DNA of 64,000 nt. Source: Lewinellaceae bacterium (GTDB lineage Bacteria > Bacteroidota > Bacteroidia > Chitinophagales > Saprospiraceae). The notes below the pieces were generated by a model. It did no database searches, was not told the DNA's origin, and was given only the letters and a program-made list of their open reading frames with translations. Shown piece by piece: positions 54,340 through 63,208 of the stretch. Position 1 is the stretch's first letter, and every line of letters starts with the position of its first letter. The stretch is taken from positions 124,001 to 188,000 of the forward strand of contig JACJXZ010000012.1 of assembly GCA_020636375.1 (NCBI GenBank), in the 5' to 3' direction. Made by a program: the position numbers and the translations under genes.

Positions 54340-54810
54340 ATGAAAAAGGCCGTTCTTTCCACCCTGTTTGCCGCCGCACTGATCTCCTTCACCCAGGCCC
54401 AGCCGTTTTCCGGCTCAGTAGTTGATAGGATGAACGGGCATGCCCTGGCCTCCGCTCCGGCCGGCGGAGCTGCCGAAACACCTCAAACTCCTGTCTACAA
54501 CCCCAAAGCCACTACCCGCCTGCCGCAGTTCCCGGGAGGGGAGGCCGGCATGCAGGCCTTTATGGCCCGGCATCTGGACTACCCGAGGATCGCCAACGAA
54601 AATGGTTTTGAAGGGACGGTCATGGTGCAGGCCACCATAGCTGCCAATGGCTCCCTGGCGGACGTCCGGGCAATCAGCTCGCCCGATCCTGTCCTGGACG
54701 CCGCCGCCGTACAGGCCGTGATGGCTATGCCCAAATGGCTGCCCGCCCTGCAAATGGGGCGAGCGGTGAAGTGCAGGGTGAACATCCCGGTGTCCTTCAC
54801 CCTGGATTAG
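54340..54810 (+). CDS. Secreted TonB C-terminal-domain protein
   Basis: 156 residues: signal peptide (MKKAVLSTLFAAALISFTQA), a short Pro/Ala-rich linker, and a TonB-C domain at about 70-156 (LPQFPGGEAGMQAFMARHL, GTVMVQATIAANGSLADVRAI, LDAAAVQAVMAMPKWLPA). There is no N-terminal membrane anchor or Pro-Lys spacer of a full TonB, so it is a soluble or periplasmic TonB-C protein rather than an energy transducer by itself. It may be controlled by the hybrid regulator upstream. Two hairpins (54826-54853 and 54883-54912, the latter before eight T) follow. Confidence 0.85.
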   Translation: MKKAVLSTLFAAALISFTQAQPFSGSVVDRMNGHALASAPAGGAAETPQTPVYNPKATTRLPQFPGGEAGMQAFMARHLDYPRIANENGFEGTVMVQATIAANGSLADVRAISSPDPVLDAAAVQAVMAMPKWLPALQMGRAVKCRVNIPVSFTLD

Positions 54811-54825
54811 GATCAAAAGCAAGGA

Positions 54826-54912
54826 GGCTGTTGAAAAAACGGCCTCCCGACGATGCAATTTTAAAGGGGAATCTAAAGGGGTGGCGCTTCCGGGCGCCGC
54901 CCGCTTTTTTTT
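54826..54912 (+). terminator. Probable terminator after the TonB-C gene
   Basis: GGAGGC pairs with GCCTCC near 54826-54850. A second stem, GGCGC / GCGCC at 54883-54898, is followed by T-rich DNA (54905-54912). The second stem is short, so confidence is moderate. The gap to 55250 holds no gene. Confidence 0.5.
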
Positions 54913-55249
54913 CGGGCGGGCCAACAGCTGCGGAAATTCCCAAATTATTTTCCCGCATCTTTCCCTTTATATTTAATAAAATCCTATCTTTACTACCTGT
55001 CAATATTCGGCTTTGAGCTGGCCTGCTATGACCGGCTGTTTTAACAGCTCCCCCCTTTGTCGTTTCCTTACCTGTTCCAACAAACTGTATGCTGAAAGCC
55101 CGGATTGCGCCGCGCTATCCGGATTTGCGGATATGATACGATCGCTTTTGCCGCCTGTGGTGTAATGGCACGTACGGGTTAGGTAGGCGCGCGCGTTCCG
55201 GAAAACGGGCAACTCAACACAAATTGACCAAATATAAAAACACGATCCT

Positions 55250-58200
55250 ATGCAGAGAATTTATCTTACGTTTGTCTTTCTGTTCGTCCTTGCCCTGGGC
55301 TTGCAGGCTCAGCCCTCCGTCTTCGGCTCGGGCCTGGTGAATGGAAACCCAAGCTACGCTACGTACGACCTCGCCGATAAAGGCGCCTTCCGGCAGGTGC
55401 GCCTCCAGGCGGGCAGCAGTGGCACCGACAGGGTCTGGGAATTCGCCTCCGGAACGGCGGCCAGCACAGATTATTCTGTCAACTGGCGGCCTTACGACGG
55501 CGGGAAAATCCTGAGCAGCTTCAACGCAGTGATCTCTCCTGTGGCAGAAGAAGCCTCGGCCCGATACAACAACAACTTCGGCGGCGCTTCCGGCCTGCTG
55601 CCGAATGTGACAGCCGGCAACTATTACACCGTCAACGTCACCGAGAACGGGCCTCCCACCAACAACTTCATGGCCATCCTGGAAACCAGCTACGTCCCGG
55701 CTACCGTTACCGGCGTCACCGGGCCGCCCTGCGCCACCACCTGCGGCTATGAGGTGACGGTTACGCTAAGCAACCCGCCGGCGGCCGGGGAGTATGTCTA
55801 TGTGCGTTACAGCACCGACGGATTCGCCACCTCCGGTTTTATCATAGTCAATTTCAACGGCGCTTCGGGTATGGCCACCATTCCCATAGCGAACGCCAAT
55901 GTGGCTTACTACGTCTACACCTCCTCCAATTCGCTGTCACAGCTCATCAGTGCGGTCAACACCTTTGGCGACGTGGCCCACGATATGCTCGCCCTCGAAC
56001 TGGGCAACAACGGCGGCAACAATTACAACTACAGCCCCTGCACCACCTCCAACCCGGTGGCTGTCTGCCAGAATACGACGGTGCAACTGGATGGGATGGG
56101 CAGTGCGGGCATTACCGCCGCCGACATCGACGGCGGCAGCTTCGACAACTGCGACCTGCCGTCCCTGAGCGTTGAACCGGCTTCTTTCTCCTGCAGCGAC
56201 GTGATTACCACCACCCCGACGGACCTGTTCTTCTCCGAATACGTGGAAGGAATCGGCGACAACAAATATCTGGAAATCTACAATGGAACCGGCACAGTGG
56301 TAGACCTGAGCAATTATCAGGTGAGGTTATACTCAAATGGCGGCACCTCGCCTTTCAGGACAAACACGCTGAGTGGTTCATTAAACCCCGGAGCAGTGAT
56401 CGTCCTGGCCAATTCCTCTGCTACTATTTACGGCGGCCCGGTGACAAATGCCACTGCTGCTATTTTCAATGGCAATGATGCAATCGAACTATTTAACACA
56501 GCCCTGAATGCTCCGGCAGACATTATCGGCAGGATCGGCGAAGACCCGGGAGACGAATGGGCCAGCGGCGGGAACAGCACCCAGGACCAGACCCTGCGGC
56601 GGAAAAGCACGGTAACCGGTGGCGTGACCACCAACCCGGCCAGCGGCTTCCCCACCCTGGCCACCGAATGGGATGCATTGGGCACCAATGTCATTTCCAA
56701 CCTCGGCACCCATGGTATCGGCACCACCGTTACCCTCACGGCGACCGGAACCGGCGGCGTCCAGACTTTCTGCCTGGCGGTCGTCACCGTTGAAGACAAT
56801 GAAATGCCGGATGCTGTTTGCCAGGATATTACGGTTGACATAGAAGCAGGGGAGGAATATACGCTCACAGCTGCGGATATAAATGGCGGATCATCGGATA
56901 ACTGTACACCCATTCTCAGCATCCCGGAAACGGTTTTTGACTGCAGCGACGTGGGCAACGTCATAAGCGTCACCCTTACCGTAACAGACGATAGCGGCAA
57001 CTCCGATTCCTGCCCGGCCAACGTTACCGTTGCCGACGGCAACAACATCTGCAACCAGGCACCCACCGCCGCCTGCCAGCCGGTGCAGGTGAGCGCCGAC
57101 ATCAACTGCCAGGGCACGGCCGCCGCGGCCGATTTCGACGGCGGCTCTACCGACCCGGAGATGGGCATGCTCTCTTTCGGCGTATCTCCCGCCGGGCCGT
57201 ACCCGCTGGGCGTGACCGATGTGACCCTCACCGTCACCGACCCGGGCGGCGCTTCCGACGATTGCATGACGGCCATCACGGTGGTGGACAATACCGCGCC
57301 GACCATCGACAATTGCCCGGGCGCCGTTACCGTCAATGCCGATGACAACTGCCAGGCCCTGGTGCCAAGCCTTACCGGCAGCACCATCACGCTGGCCAAT
57401 TCCGTTACTGAGTTTTCCGGCGCCCAGGGCGCTAATGGCTGGTACTACGGAGGATATTTCGCAGGCGGCTTCCAGAATTTCAGCCAACTGCCGAATTACA
57501 ACGGCGGCGTGCCCCAATGGGAGGACAACCAGGCCTTTTCCACGCCCTTCCTCGATGCTTTCGGCGGCCATCCCGGGGTTGACGATTTCAAACAGGCCGT
57601 CCGCCGCTGGGTAAGTTCTTACACCGGCACGGTTGACATTAGCCTGGCCTTCTTCGACCGGGACGGCAACTGTGGCGACGGTGCCCATGTGCGGGTATTG
57701 CTCAATGGAACGCAGGTATGGGAATACCTGGATATCCCTACCTTCCTGGTCACGCAATCCTTTAGCCAGGCCATCATGGCGGGAGATATCCTCGATTTCG
57801 TGATCGACCCCAAGTTTAGTACCGGGTGTGACAATACCCAGTTCACTGCCCTCATAACGGCCTCCAACGGCCTGTCCACCTCCGACAACTGCGGGCCGGT
57901 GACCGTGGGCCAAAGCCCCGCCGCCGGCACCCTGGTGGGCCTCGGCACCACCCAGATTACGCTGACGGCCAACGATGGCAACAATGACTCCCAGCCTTGT
58001 ACCGTCGACCTGACGGTAGTGGACAATACCGCGCCGGTGGCCGCCTGCCAGTCTGCCATCGTGCAGCTCGACGCCAACGGCACGGGCAGCATCACCGCTG
58101 CCGATGTGTTCGACGCCGCCAATTCTTCGGACAATTGCGGCACGGTGAACCCGCAGTCGGTGAGCCCGGGCAGCTTCACCTGCGCCGATGAAGGCAATAA

Positions 58201-58405
58201 TACCGTTACGCTCACCGTGAACGACGGCAACGGAAATACGGCGACATGCTCGGCTGCCGTGACGGTGGAAAACCCTTTCCCCATTACTTGGTATGCCGAC
58301 AATGACAATGACACCTATGGCGACCCGGATGATACGATAGTGGCTTGTGACCAACCTTCTGGTTACGTCCTCCAGGGGGCGACTGCGACGACGGCAACCC
58401 GGTAA
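55250..58405 (+). CDS. T9SS surface protein with HYR, lamin-tail-like and MopE-type modules; 5' part of a frame-disrupted gene
   Basis: 1051 residues before a stop produced by a frameshift in a repeat region. Signal peptide 1-21 (ending GLQAQ). The protein carries HYR-like modules, a lamin-tail-like segment at about 322-500 (FFSEYVEGIGDNKYLEIYNG, DEWASGGNSTQDQTLRRKS) and further HYR modules, then begins a MopE-type metal-binding repeat (WYADNDNDTYGDPDD). The frame is lost at a run of five G (about 58373) that reads as six G in the same position of a later repeat. Beyond it, repeats continue in other frames, and the sorting domain is at the end of the next listed CDS. With the frame restored, this would be one protein of about 1.58 thousand residues ending at 59991. 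Confidence 0.85.
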   Translation: MQRIYLTFVFLFVLALGLQAQPSVFGSGLVNGNPSYATYDLADKGAFRQVRLQAGSSGTDRVWEFASGTAASTDYSVNWRPYDGGKILSSFNAVISPVAEEASARYNNNFGGASGLLPNVTAGNYYTVNVTENGPPTNNFMAILETSYVPATVTGVTGPPCATTCGYEVTVTLSNPPAAGEYVYVRYSTDGFATSGFIIVNFNGASGMATIPIANANVAYYVYTSSNSLSQLISAVNTFGDVAHDMLALELGNNGGNNYNYSPCTTSNPVAVCQNTTVQLDGMGSAGITAADIDGGSFDNCDLPSLSVEPASFSCSDVITTTPTDLFFSEYVEGIGDNKYLEIYNGTGTVVDLSNYQVRLYSNGGTSPFRTNTLSGSLNPGAVIVLANSSATIYGGPVTNATAAIFNGNDAIELFNTALNAPADIIGRIGEDPGDEWASGGNSTQDQTLRRKSTVTGGVTTNPASGFPTLATEWDALGTNVISNLGTHGIGTTVTLTATGTGGVQTFCLAVVTVEDNEMPDAVCQDITVDIEAGEEYTLTAADINGGSSDNCTPILSIPETVFDCSDVGNVISVTLTVTDDSGNSDSCPANVTVADGNNICNQAPTAACQPVQVSADINCQGTAAAADFDGGSTDPEMGMLSFGVSPAGPYPLGVTDVTLTVTDPGGASDDCMTAITVVDNTAPTIDNCPGAVTVNADDNCQALVPSLTGSTITLANSVTEFSGAQGANGWYYGGYFAGGFQNFSQLPNYNGGVPQWEDNQAFSTPFLDAFGGHPGVDDFKQAVRRWVSSYTGTVDISLAFFDRDGNCGDGAHVRVLLNGTQVWEYLDIPTFLVTQSFSQAIMAGDILDFVIDPKFSTGCDNTQFTALITASNGLSTSDNCGPVTVGQSPAAGTLVGLGTTQITLTANDGNNDSQPCTVDLTVVDNTAPVAACQSAIVQLDANGTGSITAADVFDAANSSDNCGTVNPQSVSPGSFTCADEGNNTVTLTVNDGNGNTATCSAAVTVENPFPITWYADNDNDTYGDPDDTIVACDQPSGYVLQGATATTATR

Positions 58406-59100
58406 TCAACCCGGGCGCAACGGAGGCGTGCAATGGGGGACGGACGACGACTGTAGCAGTACCAGGCGGACGACGGTTTGACGTTCAACGACTGGTACCT
58501 GGACAGCGACGGGGACACCTACGGTGTACCGCATGCCCATCACCGATTGCCAGTCGCCGGGCGCCGGCAGCTACGTCCTCCAGGGAGGCGACTGCGACGA
58601 CGGCAACGCGGTACCGTCAACCCGGGGCGCAACGGAGGCCTGCAACGGGGTGGATGACGACTGCAGCGACCAGTCAGGCGGACGACGGTTTGACGTTCAA
58701 CGACTGGTACCTGGACAGCGACGGGGACACCTACGGTGCCGGCATACCCATCAACGATTGCCAGTCGCCGGGCGCCAACTACGTCCTCCAGGGAGGCGAC
58801 TGCGACGACGACAACAACCGGTACCATCAACCCGGGCGCAACGGAGGCCTGCAACGGGTGGACGACGACTGCGGCAGTACCAGGCGGACGACGGGCTGAC
58901 GTTCAACGACTGGTACCTGGACAGCGACGGGGACACCTACGGTGATGGTGTGCCCATCAACGATTGCCAGTCGCCGGTGCCGGTTACGTCCTCCAGGGGG
59001 GCGACTGCGACGACGGCAACGCGGTACCATCAACCCGGGCGCAACGGAGGTGTGCAACGGGGTGGACGACGACTGTGATGAGCTGGTGGACAACGACGAT
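58262..59100 (+). repeat. MopE-type metal-binding motif repeats with inconsistent reading frame
   Basis: After a divergent first unit near 58290, three near-identical units start with TGACGTTCAACGACTGGTAC at 58489, 58691 and 58897 (spacing 202 and 206 bp, not multiples of three). Each encodes DWYLDSDGDTYG followed by DCQSPG, YVLQGGDCDD and a PGATEACNG-like stretch. The motif falls in three frame classes: the gene's entering frame, then two alternating frames, and the 3' frame again differs from the 5' one. Confidence 0.8.
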
Positions 59101-59991
59101 CCCTCCCTGTCCGACAATACGGCACCCACTGCCGCCTGCCAGTCTGCGGTTGTGCAGCTCGATGGTGCCGGCACGGGCAGCCTCGTTGCGGCAGATGTGT
59201 TTGACGCCGCCAATTCCTCGGACAACTGCGGCACGGTGAACCCGCAGTCGGTGAGCCCGGGCAGCTTCACCTGCGCCGATGTCGGCACCCGTTCGGTGAC
59301 GCTGACGGTGAACGACGGCAACGGCAATACCGCCACCTGTATGGCGACCGTGACGGTAGAAGACCCTACCGGTTTCTGCAGCCAGGTATTCTGTTTTGAT
59401 TCGGAAGCGGGCAGCCTGATCGATTACATCGAGGGCCTGAGCATCAGCTCCAGCATCAAGCGGGCGCTGACCCGGAGGCTGGAACTGGCGATTGACAAAT
59501 TCTGCCAGTATCCGGCCAGCAACACCGTCCTCTCTTCTCTGGAATACGTCATTGCCTATACGCAATACCAGAGCGGGAGAGGCATTCCGGCGGCGGCTGC
59601 CAGTTACATCATTGCCGAGGCTCAGGCCCTGATCGCTGCCATCAATGCCGATACGGCAGTCTGCTGTTCGGGTGCCGGCCGGGGCCCGGACGGCATCGAA
59701 CCAGCTCAGGAAGCCGGAGCTTGCCAGTTGGACGTGGCGCCGAACCCCTTCCGCAGCGAAGCACTTCTGAGTTTCTTCCTGCCGGAAGCCAGCCCTGTAT
59801 CCCTGGAGGTATTCAACCTGCAGGGCCAGCGGGTGCGCCTGCTGCGGGCCGAAACGCTGGACGCCGGCCGCCATACCCACAACTGGGACGGGACGGCCGA
59901 CGGCGGGCAGGTGTTGAGCGCCGGCGTTTATCTGGTGCGGCTGCGGACGGAAGCGGGCGTACTGGTGAAGAAGGTGAGTTTGGTGCGGTAA
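58942..59991 (+). CDS. 3' part of the frame-disrupted T9SS protein: HYR module and type A sorting domain
   Basis: 349 residues; the true coding part in this frame begins about 59020 with the end of a MopE repeat (NPGATEVCNGVDDDCDELVD). The ATG at 58942 is nominal. A HYR module (ACQSAVVQLDGAGTGSLVAADVF) follows, near-identical to one in the upstream part (58050-58260). Then come a helical region of about 100 residues (SLIDYIEGLSISSSIKRAL, ELAIDKFCQY) unlike the rest, and a FlgD-like type A sorting domain (VAPNPFRSEALLSFFLPEA, DGGQVLSAGVYLVRL, VKKVSLVR). A strong terminator lies 58 bp downstream. Whether this is a broken gene or a sequence error is open. Confidence 0.75.
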   Translation: MMVCPSTIASRRCRLRPPGGRLRRRQRGTINPGATEVCNGVDDDCDELVDNDDPSLSDNTAPTAACQSAVVQLDGAGTGSLVAADVFDAANSSDNCGTVNPQSVSPGSFTCADVGTRSVTLTVNDGNGNTATCMATVTVEDPTGFCSQVFCFDSEAGSLIDYIEGLSISSSIKRALTRRLELAIDKFCQYPASNTVLSSLEYVIAYTQYQSGRGIPAAAASYIIAEAQALIAAINADTAVCCSGAGRGPDGIEPAQEAGACQLDVAPNPFRSEALLSFFLPEASPVSLEVFNLQGQRVRLLRAETLDAGRHTHNWDGTADGGQVLSAGVYLVRLRTEAGVLVKKVSLVR

Positions 59992-60049
59992 TATCTCAAC
60001 CGGTCTACATAATTCTCCTTGTTTGTTATAAGAAAGGTTTTTGAGGGGG

Positions 60050-60078
60050 GCGGCGCCTGGGGGCGCCGCTCTTTTTTG
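60050..60078 (+). terminator. Intrinsic terminator after the MopE/T9SS gene
   Basis: A GC-only stem GCGGCGCC / GGCGCCGC with a 4-nt loop, then TCTTTTTT. It closes the 55250-59991 transcription unit. The rest of the gap to 60321 shows no gene. Confidence 0.85.
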
Positions 60079-60320
60079 TTGGATGGGGAACAGGTTTCGG
60101 GCTGAATCTTGCAAATTCGTGCGGGGATGTTTTGTAAGAGCATGTTTGGAGGTAGTCCCTATGTGTGCTGGGCGGGCTATTTTGGCTGCAAAACCCAGCT
60201 TTTGGAACCCTGCCTGCTCGGCCGCGTGATCAATCTATTAAAAATAATCGCTCTCCGGTAACGCTTTCCCTTCTGCTCTCATCAATAACAAAAACGATCA
60301 CGCTTCAAAATCCCAAAATT

Positions 60321-62504
60321 ATGGCCAAAAAAAGTGCTTCCAAGGAAAAAACAAAGAGCAATCCCAACGAGCTGATCGCCCTGGCATTCAGCAAGCAGGG
60401 CCAACTGCTGGCGCGGGCCCGGCCCGACGGCGGCAAGCTGCATTTCGATCTCAAACCGGAACAGCTGCGCTACGCCCGGGTGTTCGTCTTCCCCGAGCCG
60501 CCCGGCGGCGTTGAAGGCGTCACCCTGGCCGCTGCCGAGCGCCTGCAGGCTTACGAACCCGCCATGCGCCTGGGCCCTGACAACGAGCTGGACGTCTCCC
60601 GCATCCCGGACAGCCTCGTCCGGCGGTGGCTCTGGCAGCGGTGCTGCGCCCGCGGCCGCGTCACCAAGCGCTTCCACATCGACGGGGTATGGCAGGACAT
60701 GCCGGTGTGCAACGCCATCGTCCACATCTGCGAGGTAGACCCCATCCGCATCGTGCTGCCCCGCATTCCCGACTGGGTCGTCGAGCGGCTCCGGGACGTG
60801 CTGCTGGAGCGCATCCCCATCCCCATTCCTGATCCCATCCCTGACCCATTCCCCGTCCCGCCGCCCTTCCGGGAGCTGACGCCCGTTCCGCCCCGGCCGG
60901 TCCCCGCCCTGAACCGGATACAACCGCTGGGCGGGCTGCAGCCGGAGATCGCCCGGCAGGCAGCACCCCGGATTGACCTGCCGCAGGACATCCGCCTGGA
61001 GCTTGGCAACGCCGGCACCGCCCGGGCCCGCAATCTGCTGATAGAACACATCGGCGTCTTCCGCCCCTACCTCTGCCTGTGGCCCTGGTTCTGGCCCTGG
61101 CTCTACCGCTGCGACGAGATCACCACCGTGCGCACCGACTTCAACGGCAGGTTCGAGGCTTGTTTCTGGCGGCAAATCTTCGAAGAAAAAGCAGACCTCT
61201 ACTTCTGGGTGGAATACGAGATCGATGGCGTTCCCACTACCGTTTATCACCCCTCTATCCCCTGCAACACCTACTGGGACTACGCCTGCGGGGAGGAGGT
61301 CCACATCCGCATCACTGACCCCCGGGTGCCGTTCGGCTGCCATGAGCCGCTGCCCGGCGAGATCGCCTGGATAAAAACCATTGGCTGGGGCGCGCCCGTC
61401 AGCCGCATCGAGCAGGCCCCCGGTGCCAGCTTCGTCCAGCAGGGGCGTATGGTTCCCACCGTGGGCCTGACGGATTACGCCACCGGCGGCCTGGGCCACG
61501 GGCTGAGCAACCAGAAGGTCCGCCCCTTTGCCCGCAGCCTCCGCTTCATCGTGCAGTTCGGCAGCGGCTTCCCGGGCGGCAATGTCACCCACTACCGCTG
61601 GTCGTACCGCAAGACCCACAACGACAAGCTCGTGCCCGCCAGTGCCTCCGAACAAGCCTGGGCGCCGCTCGACGACATCCCCGTTTCCAAAGCCTACACC
61701 ACGGAAGTAACCGGACCGGGCGGAGTAACCACCTTCCACACCGGCCACCATCAGCTGGGGCCCTTCCCCATCGGATCTGTCAATGCCTACCAGATACCCC
61801 CGGTATCGCCCAAAGGGCCGGACGTGGCCAACGACCCCACCGCCGAGTGGGACCAGAACACGGCAACGATTACCGTCGACAGCACTTCCCTGAAAGGCGA
61901 CGGGTTGTACGAGTTCAAGCTGGAGTTCTTCAACAGCGCCGGCGTGCGGCAGAACGTGGCTGACACCGTCAACCAGGTGTCCGACCCTGCCAACCTGGGG
62001 CAGTCGCAGCCGGCGGGCAGCGCTTTCCTCCTGCCAGCCTCCGAGGACGGCTTCAAGCCCTTCCGCATGAAGGTGCGCATCGACAACCAGCCCTCCACCG
62101 CCCAGATTTACAGCGTGCTGGTGGATGGCAAGGCTTCCTCGACGGAATGCGGTTTTGTCCAATACGACAACAAGGGCATTTCCGGCGTCAACTTCCGCTT
62201 CCGGGCCAGCCACCCCAACGACTTCGCCACCTTCGGCTTCAACGTGGTGCGCGGCAACAGCGCCGACCCGCTGTCGGATGCCGACAGCAGCGGCATGGTG
62301 GGAGCGTCTACTGCCAACTACGTGCTGGGTGCCGACGAGGTGTACCGGAATACCGTCAGCGTCGCCACCCTGCTGGGCACCTGCCCGGACAAGGCGGCCT
62401 TCGCCGAACACCTGCACGTCAACGGGTTGCATACCAACGGCACCTCCATCCTGGATGACTTCGACGCCTCGGCCCTGGCGGCCTTCGCCCTGGAGCCGAA
62501 GTAG
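60321..62504 (+). CDS. Large protein of unknown function with proline-rich and Trp-rich segments
   Basis: 727 residues from ATG 60321. The frame is open from 60165 but has no start features, and MAKKSASKEKTKS is a natural basic N-terminus. No signal peptide or membrane helix is seen, so it is probably cytoplasmic or exported another way. Notable parts are a basic start, a Pro-rich stretch near residues 170-195 (IPIPIPDPIPDPFPVPPPF), a Trp/Pro patch (CLWPWFWPWLYRCDE near 250) and a carboxypeptidase-regulatory-like beta module after it (TDFNGRFEACFW, VYHPSIPCNTYWDYACG). The C-terminal 350 residues have beta-rich character (YRWSYRKTHNDKLVPAS, YEFKLEFFNSAGVRQNV). I do not recognise the family. 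It stands alone after a terminator. Confidence 0.8.
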   Translation: MAKKSASKEKTKSNPNELIALAFSKQGQLLARARPDGGKLHFDLKPEQLRYARVFVFPEPPGGVEGVTLAAAERLQAYEPAMRLGPDNELDVSRIPDSLVRRWLWQRCCARGRVTKRFHIDGVWQDMPVCNAIVHICEVDPIRIVLPRIPDWVVERLRDVLLERIPIPIPDPIPDPFPVPPPFRELTPVPPRPVPALNRIQPLGGLQPEIARQAAPRIDLPQDIRLELGNAGTARARNLLIEHIGVFRPYLCLWPWFWPWLYRCDEITTVRTDFNGRFEACFWRQIFEEKADLYFWVEYEIDGVPTTVYHPSIPCNTYWDYACGEEVHIRITDPRVPFGCHEPLPGEIAWIKTIGWGAPVSRIEQAPGASFVQQGRMVPTVGLTDYATGGLGHGLSNQKVRPFARSLRFIVQFGSGFPGGNVTHYRWSYRKTHNDKLVPASASEQAWAPLDDIPVSKAYTTEVTGPGGVTTFHTGHHQLGPFPIGSVNAYQIPPVSPKGPDVANDPTAEWDQNTATITVDSTSLKGDGLYEFKLEFFNSAGVRQNVADTVNQVSDPANLGQSQPAGSAFLLPASEDGFKPFRMKVRIDNQPSTAQIYSVLVDGKASSTECGFVQYDNKGISGVNFRFRASHPNDFATFGFNVVRGNSADPLSDADSSGMVGASTANYVLGADEVYRNTVSVATLLGTCPDKAAFAEHLHVNGLHTNGTSILDDFDASALAAFALEPK

Positions 62505-62513
62505 TTTTTTACC

Positions 62514-62557
62514 CGGCGAAACTTCCCAGGGCAATACCCGGGTGAAGTTTCGCCGGC
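62514..62557 (+). terminator. Long perfect-stem hairpin after the 60321 gene
   Basis: CCGGCGAAACTTC pairs with GAAGTTTCGCCGG around an inner GGGCAATACCC loop. No T-run follows, so it may be a terminator or an RNA-stabilising hairpin. Confidence 0.5.
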
Positions 62558-62751
62558 CGGTATTCGTGCCGCGATCATCCTGATCGCAAGGCCTCTTGCC
62601 CAATGTTTTTGTGCCTCACGGCGCATTCGATCAGACCTCCGCCTGCCATTCGCTGTGGGCTACAGCCTTTGGCGCAGGGGCAAGCAGGCTACCGTCTGCG
62701 GCGGCAGGATGATCGAACCACGAGCGAAGCCTTTGGCAAGATTAAGATGCT

Positions 62752-62982
62752 TATACTTGGTTGGGTGGTGTATTAAATCCGTTGAACTTTCGGTGCAAAT
62801 GGAGAGCGGACCTCCAGGTCCGCTGAATGGATCAACGGATTTAATACACCACCCTTGGTTGCAATAGGTTTTGTGCATTAGGCCTCCCCGCCCCTCAAAT
62901 CCCCTAAAGGGGAAGTCCACCCACAAATGCACTACTTGTCCCGCACACAAAGTGTCGGGAAAACCTATTGCCGTTGAGTATA
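62752..62982. repeat. TATACT-bounded palindromic repeat, copy 2, interrupted
   Basis: It shares with the 4606 copy the arms GCAATAGGTTTTGTGCATT and AAACCTATTGCCGTT and the centre AATCCCCTAAAGGGG. It is interrupted near its left end by the palindromic element at 62763-62854. Near the right arm it has an extra 27 bp (62934-62960) that can form a small CCCGCACA / TGTCGGG-type hairpin. Confidence 0.75.
62757..62860. mobile_element. 92-bp palindromic insertion with 6-bp direct repeats
   Basis: The core 62763-62854 has 23-bp perfect inverted ends (GGGTGGTGTATTAAATCCGT onward) and an inner AGCGGACCT / AGGTCCGCT hairpin. TTGGTT abuts both sides (62757-62762 and 62855-62860). Removing the core and one TTGGTT restores the left arm of the surrounding repeat, matching the 4606 copy. 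Confidence 0.9.
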
Positions 62983-63208
62983 CATGAACAGAGTACTGAG
63001 AAATGGCGCTTTCAACCTGCCGGGTTTCAGGTTTTATCAGAGATGAGACAGCTTAGGTGCAAGGAGATTGTCGCGAAAATCGTCTCCGACAAACGCTGCC
63101 GGGTTAACTAATCCAGAGCATTGTCGAAAACCCGGCCGGTTGAGGCACCATTTACAACCGCCAATTCCTGCATACTTTGCCCAACCTTTGCTATTTTTAG
63201 CCCAAAAC

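Noticed and set aside
55155..55215. A tRNA-like look around TGTGGTGTAATGGCA
   Set aside because: I could not fit an acceptor stem, anticodon arm and T-loop (no GGTTCRAAT-type sequence).
60282..62603. 773-residue minus-strand frame opposite the 60321 gene
   Set aside because: The composition is typical of antisense shadow frames (Gly/Val/Arg/His-rich, no motifs). The plus-strand protein has coherent beta segments and a natural start. As the plus protein is itself unrecognised, this is less certain than the other cases.
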